A stretch of 64,000 nucleotides of DNA from Leptobrachium leishanense (taxonomy: Eukaryota > Chordata > Amphibia > Anura > Megophryidae): assembly GCA_009667805.1 (NCBI GenBank), contig CM019071.1:43214250-43278249 (forward strand), written 5' to 3'. Shown here piece by piece: positions 57,341 through 64,000 of the stretch. The translations under genes and the position numbers were made by a program. Below the pieces are notes generated by a model. It ran no database searches and was not told where the DNA came from. It worked only from the letters and a program-made list of their open reading frames with translations. The first letter of the stretch is position 1; each line of letters opens with the position of its first letter.

Positions 57341-57511
57341 ACTCTGTATATCCTGTGTGAGACATACTGCACCAATGTAGTATTTTTGTCTTCCTATTTC
57401 TCACATGTTGTACCTTCACGGAGGAAACTACTACAAGAGTTGCCCAAACATCCCTTGCGTTCCATTTTTCACGCTGACCAGATACGTACCATACTTAAGC
57501 TCATCCCTATG

Positions 57512-58371
57512 GTGGCACATCCAACAAAATAATCATTAAAGGTATTTGCTACATCTAGGGGGTGTTGCAGAGTTCGGTTGTTTACTTTGACAGCAGCTGG
57601 CTGAGAGTGGACAGGGGGTGCTTGTATGTTACTTATGGTTTTCCAAAAGTTTCTAGAGTTTGATATGTTATTGTTTAGATTTTCATTGTAGTAATGGGCT
57701 TTAGCCATTTTTGTTTGTTTTGTGCATGCATTCCGGCATTGTCGGTATTCATAGTGATCGTTCATGGATCCAGTACTCTTGAAATTTGACCACAGTGAAT
57801 CTCTAAGGTGGTACATTAGTGTTAGATCAGCTGTAACCCAGGGGCGATGGGTCCATTTTACTCGCACAGCGGGGCATGGGAATTCCAGACTTGCAGGAGC
57901 TCAGACTGAAAGTATTCAATTGCACAGTCTAGGTCTGGGATTAGGTTTAGTCTGTACCAGGGGAGCTGTTTTGAGATCACTTAGGAAGGATTCAAGAATA
58001 AATTTCTTGAAAGACCTGTTGGTTATTACCTTTGGGGGAGATTTCATGGCCTTTATTTTGCACACGCTGTACACTAGACAATGGTCACTAAAGCTATTAG
58101 CGAGAACACCTGCCTCCTGTATTCTATCAGGATGTGAGGAGAGAGTCCAGTAAGGTATGGCTAGGGCTTTTCATATTAATGCGAGTGGGGGAGGAGAATA
58201 ATTGAGTTAGCTGCAAAGTTCTGAACAGCGAGCAGTGTTTATTGTTTTTAGGATTTAGCCAATCGGTATTAAAATTGCCGAGGACCAGCAGTTCACTTTT
58301 TTGGTTTTGTGCAAGTAGGTTATTAAGGATCCTCGGGATCGACTTTATGATCCCACCACGTTTTAGAACAG
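57512..58371 (-). pseudogene. L2/CR1-like LINE, endonuclease end and linker
   Basis: On the minus strand, LLVLGNFNTDWLNPKNNKHC (58371-58127) is the end of the endonuclease and PWVTADLTLMYHLRDSLW through FNDYFVGCAT (57867-57512) the pre-RT linker. The continuation is at 49086 leftwards, after the nested insertion. The two parts here need a frameshift between them, so the copy is dead. Confidence 0.8.
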
Positions 58372-58930
58372 GGGTCGGCAACCTCGACCTTCCAGATGTT
58401 TTGGAGCCACATCTCCTATGATGCTCAGCCAATCACCTGGTTTGCAGAGGGAAATGTAGAAACACCTGGACGGCCCAGGCTGGTGACCCTTGCCCTGCTT
58501 ACTGAAAGACGAGATTCGAAGGATCCGGGATCCATGGGCGACGCTCACACACAGGTAAATGTTCTGCTTGATGAGGTGGAGCTCTGTGACAGCTGCGCGT
58601 TGTCCTTTTGGCCGACCATGGTTTGGACATTTGACTGGATTCCATCCAAGACTTAAACCTGTAGGACAAGATCTGTCAACGAATAGAATCGGATCCTCAA
58701 ACAAAGAAACCGGAATTAAAAGTGATTCTATCATGGACTGACACAAATATTGCAACATTCTACAACTGCCAGATCCAGCTTTATTCATTGTATTGTGATG
58801 AATGTTAAGATAAGCTTGTTGTGACGCTGTGCATGATGTGACCCTGTGCATGATGTGACCCTGTGTACGATGTGACGCTGTGTTTGATGTGAATGTTATA
58901 AACTCATTTTAAAGTCAGACTGTCACTAAC
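58372..58930. mobile_element. hAT-type end and short tandem repeat
   Basis: CAGGGGTCGGCAACCTCGAC at 58372 is a common vertebrate hAT terminus, at the point where the LINE stops. At 58815-58885 there are four or five ~18-bp units of GTGCATGATGTGACCCT. No partner terminus or gene was seen. Confidence 0.5.
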
Positions 58931-59280
58931 AAAAACTGTAACTACGTTACTTGTGCATTACAAACACACATTATAAAACAAATTATAAACACATTATAAA
59001 CAGATTTCAAACATATTATTAATCACATTATAAAGACATTATTAATTACATTAAAAGCAAATTATAAACACATAATTAAACACGTTATAAAACATATTAT
59101 AAAATGCAATATAAATACATTATAGAATGCATAATAAACACATTATTAGACAGATTATAAACACATAATCAATTATAAAATGCTTTATAAAGACATTCTA
59201 AAATTATAAACATATAATAAAAAAGGATTATAGAACACATTATAAAATAAATTATAAAGGAACATATAAAGGAACATATC
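58931..59280. repeat. AT-rich ATTATAAACACA tandem-like repeat
   Basis: Irregular repetition of ACATTATAAA, AAACACATTA and similar. No gene. Confidence 0.7.
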
Positions 59281-59545
59281 ACACAATGGATGCGCCCAGT
59301 GACACACATAGAGGAAAATATCACACATATAGAGGAAAATATCACACAATGGATGCCCCAGTGACACATATAGAGGAACATATCACACAATGGATGCGCC
59401 CAGTGACACATATAGAGGAAAATATCACACAATGGATGCACCCAGTGACACATATAGAGGAAAATATCACACAATGGATGCACCCAGTGACACATATAGA
59501 GGAAAAGATCACATAATGGATGCACCCAGTGACACTTATAGAGTA
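59281..59545. repeat. 42-bp minisatellite
   Basis: About six units contain CACAATGGATGCRCCCAGTG and ACACATATAGAGGAAAATAT. Frames on both strands stay open because 42 is a multiple of three. Confidence 0.88.
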
Positions 59546-60023
59546 ATATGTTTTCTTATCTAAACATACAATAGAAAAACAAAGCACATGGAAGATATCA
59601 TTAACAATCAACACAATAAGTACATTGCATTTTTGGTGGTACTGGCCCTTTAAGAGGTTTTGAAGTTAAGGCTCTTTAAACGCCTCAGGTTAAACACATT
59701 AATTTGGAAATAGTTTATTAGTTCATCCCATAAAAATCTTAAGACAAACTCCGGCATCAGTCACGGATTTATTTACTGTGCTCATTAAGTGCATTAAGAA
59801 TTCGGATGAGCAGGTTGCGCCGCGCAGTCGCTGACAGAAACATCTTTTACAATGTTTGTTCTTCCACAAAGCGCACGGATCACAGATACGGCAAATATTC
59901 AGAGAGCAAACGGGTGACGTCTTGTACGATCCAGTGATCGCTGGATCCAAAGCTGACGCTTGAAAAGGGACTTTGTTAGAGTGAAACAAGAGTCGGAAGA
60001 AGAGGATGCTATTACAAGGAACG
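59546..60023 (+). promoter_or_regulatory. Upstream region and 5' UTR of the OLFM4-like gene (copy C)
   Basis: The leader ending CTATTACAAGGAACG before the ATG matches TACTACAAGGAAAG before exon 1 of the other copies, so the 5' UTR is homologous. Further upstream shows no clear match. No core promoter element is assigned. Confidence 0.4.
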
Positions 60024-60083
60024 ATGCGCCTTCTACTTCTAACCATCACTTTGGCCGTCAGCAAGAGTCAGACCAGGAACACG
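60024..60083 (+). CDS. OLFM4-like gene copy C, exon 1 (signal peptide)
   Basis: Twenty codons MRLLLLTITLAVSKSQTRNT ending at donor ACG|GTGAGT (60084), phase 0. The peptide is a secretory signal with likely cleavage after VSKS. An in-frame ATG at 60006 would add MLLQGT; the 60024 start aligns with the other two copies and gives the same exon length. Exon 1 is followed by a 716-bp intron. Product: a secreted olfactomedin-4-like glycoprotein. This is the least damaged copy in the window. Confidence 0.82.
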
Positions 60084-60799
60084 GTGAGTGAAATTCCACG
60101 ATAACCCTTCAGTGATCCTTCACCACGCGTGGCCGTGTCCGTACGTCTTCTAATCCTGCTCTCAGTGGTGTAACAGATTCTGCATTTAATAGAGAGAGGG
60201 GTAACATGGCGCAGACCAGGAGTGATGAGCTTCACCAATCGGTAGGGATCTTCAAGCTAGTTCTCTTTTGACGAACAGACACAATCAGGGTCGCCATCAT
60301 GGGGTGACAGTCCATGGTATGTTCTGGGGCCCAGGAGCTGCCAAACTCTGTGCAGCTTGTCTAAGTGCTATAGATGTAAGGGTCCATCCATGCCACCCAG
60401 GACCGGCCCACCAAGATACCAACATATGTCCCAGTGGGCTGTGGCACCTGGAGCCGAAAAGAGAACGCTGTCCCATCACTGATGGAGCGATTAGTGTGGT
60501 GTCCAGATAGAGGTGCAGACTGTATGCTTTCCAGCCAGGGGACACTTTTTATCCCCTTGCTGGTCCACCAGGGATTTAGCCCCCTCCTTGTAACATACGA
60601 TAAGCAGGAGGAGGCAGAATGGTTTAGTTTCTATATACTTCACTAGAAGAACAAGTGAAGGGAGGCCCCGACCAGTGGGTCAATAAGGGGTCTCAAGATG
60701 GCAGCCCTACTCAAGATGCCAGAGTGAACTCATGCACACCTCAGTGACCCAAATGACTATGTAGACAATGTGTTTTTTGGCTTTCTCCTTTTCACTCAG

Positions 60800-60949
60800 A
60801 CTTCCACCTTTTCCGGTTCCTTGGATAATAATGGCATCTGCCAATGCGCCGTCCGGCTCCCAGATTCCACCTTCCCGGCCAATCACCTGGAGGCTCTGCA
60901 AGAGGCCAATCACAATCTGAGTGTCAGCTTCCAGGAGCAGCTCTCAAAG
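60800..60949 (+). CDS. OLFM4-like gene copy C, exon 2
   Basis: Fifty codons between acceptor TTCACTCAG|ACT and donor AAAG|GTACGG, phase 0 at both ends. It encodes STFSGSLDNNGICQCAVRL with a CXC motif typical of OLFM4 proteins (cysteines used in disulfide-linked multimers), then PDSTFPANHLEALQEAN, the start of a helical region. An NLS N-glycosylation site lies near its end. It joins exon 1 without frame change. Confidence 0.85.
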
Positions 60950-61264
60950 GTACGGGGTGAATGGGCAAGCGGGCGAGCGGGCGAGCGGCCGAGTGGCTCA
61001 CCAACCCTGATAATATCCAAGTGTCGTCATTGTGATATGATTGGTATAAAGATTAATGAGACTCATGCGTCAGGGTGGGGGCTTCTTCCCAAGCTTTATC
61101 CAAATTTTATTGGTAACAGTCTAAGCAATTCACACGTGTCAACACGGACACGTTCTGCGTGTGGAAATAGGCGTGTAGATTTATAACAACCCTTTATATT
61201 ATTATTATGAATCTAGAGGCAAGATGTGTAGAAGACCCTGCTCAGAGGAGCTTAGGATATAGAG

Positions 61265-61386
61265 CAGGGCTGTTAAACTCACAGCCCCCCAGATGTTAAT
61301 GCCTACTCTGCCCAGTATAGATGACCAGGGTAGCATGGGAGTTGTAGTTTGGAAACATCTGGGGAGCCGGAGTTTGGCAGCCCTTA
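61265..61386. mobile_element. hAT-type MITE in OLFM4-like intron 2
   Basis: Inverted ends CAGGGCTGTTAAACTC and GAGTTTGGCAGCCCTTA lie 122 bp apart. No clear 8-bp duplication was found. Confidence 0.6.
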
Positions 61387-62149
61387 CCTAGTGGAGCTGG
61401 TGTTGACGGAAGAAGTAGAGGAGTTGCCATCTGATTAGAGGTCAGGATCACTGTTGTTTGTGTCAGCAGTGATGGACAAGCCAGTGACGAGGGCTCATGG
61501 GTGGATAAATATACAGTAGATCCTCAGCGGGAAAATAGTTACAAATATTTTCATGTACATTCTTGTTGTGTTTTTTGAGATCCTGTAGTTGAATTCTGGG
61601 AAAGTAATTTTCTTGGTTCAGCCTTGTGGCTGAGAGCGGCAATTTGTGGTCCTCTGGAGCACGGAATGCGATCACCACCAGTAGGTAAGAGGTGACAGGG
61701 AGAGTCTAGAGTTTGCCAGGTTGTGGCTTCCATGTGTCAGAGCAAGTCGGGCAAGATTACATTAAAAAAAATGATAATTTTTTCCTTCCCTTGTTTTTGA
61801 GATTGAAGTATGAAGAAAGAAGGCGACTGGTGTTTTGTTTCCAACCACCAATAGCTTTATTATTCAATGTCACCAACAAAGTCACCAAATGTCTCGATAA
61901 ATCAGAGCTTCCTGCATAAAATCCATATGGTATGACAATAATTCAGGCAAGAGTGACCTGATCTATGTCATTTAGACTTAAGTAGATTGTTGCTTTGGGG
62001 GCTCGAAATTTCCACTCGCCCAGGGTTGGGTGAATGGAAATTGGGCCCTTTGAAATTCTGAAACTTAATTTTAGCATCTGCGCCTTTAAATGTACTCATC
62101 CAGTCCAAATGAATACAGCACAAAGTTGTGAGTGGGGTGTGTTTAAGTG

Positions 62150-62315
62150 GGTGTGAAGTTGGGGAGGTGATGGGTGTGATGTTGGGGAGGTGATGGGTGT
62201 GATGTTGGGGAGGTGATGGGTGTGATGTTGGGGTGGTGATGGGTGTGATGTTGGGGAGGTGATGGGTGTGATGTTGGGGAGGTGATGGGTGTGATGTTGG
62301 GGAGGTGATGGGTGT
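62150..62315. repeat. 23-bp minisatellite in OLFM4-like intron 2
   Basis: About seven units of GTGTGATGTTGGGGAGGTGA; one unit has GGGGTGGT instead. Confidence 0.88.
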
Positions 62316-62396
62316 GATCAAAAGTGGAGAGTAACTTTTTTGCCTCACTAGGAGCTTAGGACTGGAAATTGTGACCCCTACTTTCTTGTATCCAAG

Positions 62397-62609
62397 ATAC
62401 AAAGTTACCAGGCCACAATGACCAGGAGCCTGGAGCAGCTGGACAACCTGACCAGGAGGGTGCGAGTAATAGAGATGGGAGGACTGTCCTTAATGGAGCT
62501 GAACTTTGAGCCGATGAAGGTGGAGATCAAGGAGATGGAGTCTATAGTGCAGGAGCTTAAAACGTCTTTCAGAGGTTCCAGTGCCGTGGTGGAGACACTG
62601 TTTGAAGAG
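62397..62609 (+). CDS. OLFM4-like gene copy C, exon 3 (coiled coil)
   Basis: Seventy-one codons between acceptor ATCCAAG|ATA and donor GAG|GTACGT, phase 0 on both sides. The sequence (MTRSLEQLDNLTRRVRVIEM, VEIKEMESIVQELKTSF) has regular hydrophobic heptads and so forms part of the coiled coil through which OLFM4-type proteins oligomerise. NLT is a glycosylation site. Confidence 0.85.
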
Positions 62610-62920
62610 GTACGTGGCACAGGTCTAAAATATAGGACATCGAGTCACATTCATGCACTGCATCAATACAGGTCTTTCTTTTCTATTTTATATATGTAAT
62701 CCAGAGCAGAGGACATGTTCTGTTAATGCAGGGACTTCCTTGATGCGGTGCCTGGGATCTTTGCAGTTACCGTCTTCCCTAATCATTCTCTGGTCGTTGT
62801 AATTGCTCCAGGACATAAATTACATCTATTTGCGTGATTGACATCTATCTATCCAGGCTTATTTTTTTCCATATGATCAGCTCTACCTCTCATGATTGTA
62901 TCTGAGATTTGTTTGATCAG

Positions 62921-63122
62921 GTGAATGTAACGCGTTTACTAAGCTGTCCGTCCTGGAACATCCACCAGGTTCAGAACATCTCCACCATGGCGAATCAGCT
63001 GGAGTCCTATGACAAGAACAACGTCCTGGTGGTTCGGAGGGATATGGCTTCCCTGCGGAGAAGGTTAGAAGATTGTCAGCAGGTTGAGAAAAGCTTCAGT
63101 CCTCCTCCTCGAATAGATTTTG
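62921..63122 (+). CDS. OLFM4-like gene copy C, exon 4
   Basis: It starts after acceptor GATCAG|GTG in phase 0 and ends at donor TTTG|GTGTGT leaving one base (phase 1), which matches the phase of the olfactomedin exon at 26930. It encodes VNVTRLLSCPSWNIHQVQNI, then a second helical stretch (LVVRRDMASLRRRLEDCQQ) and a proline-rich hinge FSPPPRIDFG before the expected olfactomedin domain. NVT and NIS are glycosylation sites. The next exon must lie beyond 64000 or be missing, so completeness cannot be judged. Confidence 0.85.
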
Positions 63123-63570
63123 GTGTGTGTTTACAATTTCTCTACAATTCTTTTACAATCCCTCTATGATCTCACTACAATTCCTTTACAATCCCTTTAT
63201 AATCTCACTACAATTCCTTTACAATCCCTTTATAATCCCTTTACAATCCCTTTACAATCCCTTTATAATCCCTTTACAATCCCTTTACCCTCTACTATCG
63301 ATCTACAATCCTTCTATGATCTCACTACAATCCCTTTACAATACCTCTACAAACCCTTTACAATCCCTCTACAAACCCTTTACAATCCCTCTACAATCTC
63401 TCTACAATCCCTTTACAATCCCTCTACAATCTCTCTACAATCCCTTTACAATCTCTTTACCCTATATTATCCCTCTACTATCGATCTACAATCCTTCTAT
63501 GATCACTCTACAATTCCTTTGCAATCCCTCTACAAACCCTTTACAATTCCTCTACAAACCCTTTACAATT
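63123..63570. repeat. CTACAATCCCTTTACAAT degenerate tandem repeat in intron 4
   Basis: The array starts within a few bases of the exon-4 donor and runs to 63570. Frames of FYNPSTISLQ-type repeats are artefacts. It is homologous to 26311-26829. Confidence 0.88.
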
Positions 63571-64000
63571 AGGGATGAGCCGAACACCCCCCGAGTTCGG
63601 TTCGGGCCCGAACTTTCCATATGTTCGGGTCCGAACCCGAACTTCCCATATGTTCGGGTCCGAACCCGAACTCAATGCAAGTCAATGGGGCTGAAAATTT
63701 GGTTTTTAGAGTGCCCTCCAAGAGGGCATATATGCTAGATATTTGCCATAAAAAGGTGTATGGGGTCTGGGTAGTGCCCTGAGGGACAGGAAACAAGGTC
63801 AAAAAGTAAAAAAAAAACATTTTTAAAAGGGACAGTGAGTTTTCCATGAAATAAGGGTTAAATATAAAAACCAAAAATTCCTTCAAATATTGTGCCTAGG
63901 AGGTCCCCATAACCTGCCCGTGAAGTGGTGGATTTCTATGATGTATAGAAACACTTAAAAACAAAAAAATGACGTTTCAAATGACGGTAAATGCTTTTCC
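63571..64000. mobile_element. TAGGGATGAGC-family element, left part
   Basis: TAGGGATGAGCCGAAC opens the element, followed by repeats of CCGAACCCGAACTT and a unique part (AGAGTGCCCTCCAAGAGGGC, GGAGGTCCCCATAACCTGCC) that matches the split copy at 49087, 53715 and 55433. It runs off the window. Confidence 0.7.

Larger units (their letters stand above)
49087..57511. mobile_element. TAGGGATGAGC TIR transposon carrying several nested elements
   Basis: Ends TAGGGATGAGC (49087) and GCTCATCCCTA (57501-57511) are exact 11-bp inverted repeats flanked by TGGTGGC (49080-49086, 57512-57518). Own sequence remains at 49087-49153, 53715-53860, 55429-55535 and 57345-57511. It matches the related copy at 63571-64000 (AGAGTGCCCTCCAAGAGGGC, GTGCCTAGGAGGTCCCCATA). 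Nested inside are Copia, a piggyBac-like MITE with a Harbinger-like MITE, and a hammerhead-bearing inverted repeat. The superfamily is uncertain; 7-8-bp duplications suggest hAT. Confidence 0.75.
45665..58371 (-). mobile_element. L2/CR1-like LINE, split by nested transposons
   Basis: Read right to left: endonuclease end (58371-58127, GNFNTDWL), linker (57867-57512, NTFNDYFVGCAT), an 8.4-kb insertion, then RT (49086-47900), C-terminal region (47884-47400) and a 3' region of 39-bp satellite ending in the module at 45665-45740 (TTTTACCAGGAAGGATACAT). The insertion at 49087-57511 is flanked by a 7-bp duplication (TGGTGGC on +), and the linker reading frame continues exactly across it (NDYFVGCATTLIAC). 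The right end is cut at 58371 by a hAT-type end. Confidence 0.85.
60950..62396. other. Intron 2 of the OLFM4-like gene (copy C), with repeats
   Basis: It holds a hAT-type MITE at 61265-61386 (CAGGGCTGTTAAACTC facing GAGTTTGGCAGCCCTTA) and a 23-bp minisatellite GGGTGTGATGTTGGGGAGGT at about 62150-62315. Remaining frames have no exon character. Confidence 0.6.

Overview
The window is eukaryotic, from a repeat-rich vertebrate genome. The mix of intact Tc1/mariner, L1/Tx1-like and L2/CR1-like LINEs, Copia, hAT, piggyBac-like and Harbinger-like elements, together with olfactomedin-4-like genes in tandem, points to an amphibian, most likely a frog. That assignment is inference; no species-specific marker was recognised. 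There is no bacterial-style gene organisation. Nearly all long open frames are satellites or transposon remains.

Host genes: three copies of an olfactomedin-4-like (OLFM4) secreted glycoprotein gene leave traces on the + strand. Two near-identical signal-peptide first exons lie at 14385-14444 and 17076-17135. A last exon encoding most of an olfactomedin domain lies at 26930-27533, with an in-frame stop and a truncation. A better-preserved copy supplies exons 1-4 at 60024-60083, 60800-60949, 62397-62609 and 62921-63122, with matching splice phases; its last exon should lie beyond the right edge. The same CTACAAT-type intronic tandem repeat sits in intron 4 of the right-hand copy and just before exon 5 of the left-hand copy, as expected for tandem gene duplicates.

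Layout: 1-1.8 kb, LTR end inserted in a dead hAT transposase. 1.8-9.3 kb, a 36-bp satellite with a 1080-bp higher-order repeat, broken by two solo LTRs and one unclassified TIR element. 9.3-14 kb, old repeats without a gene. 14-28 kb, OLFM4 remnants separated by piggyBac-like and Harbinger-like MITEs and four satellites (54, 52 and 30 bp, plus CTACAAT). 28-30.4 kb, decayed LINEs. 31-43.6 kb, a Tc1 transposon with an intact transposase, split by an L1-like LINE that is itself split by a 4.5-kb near-perfect palindrome. 43.7-45.2 kb, a hairpin cluster and a 20-bp satellite. 45.7-58.4 kb, an L2/CR1-like LINE whose 3' region has grown into a 39-bp satellite and which is broken by a TIR transposon carrying a young Copia, piggyBac-like and Harbinger-like MITEs and a hammerhead-bearing inverted repeat. 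58.4-64 kb, the OLFM4 copy.

The most unusual signal is hammerhead-like ribozyme motifs at the inner ends of inverted repeats. In the 4.5-kb palindrome each arm begins at the 5' strand of ribozyme stem I, with only two bases between arms. A second, well-formed motif sits at the inner edge of a 1.8-kb inverted-repeat element, and a decayed one is at the centre of a short palindrome. Short-stem-III hammerheads are known from Penelope-like retroelements; the head-to-head palindromic arrangement is what deserves attention.
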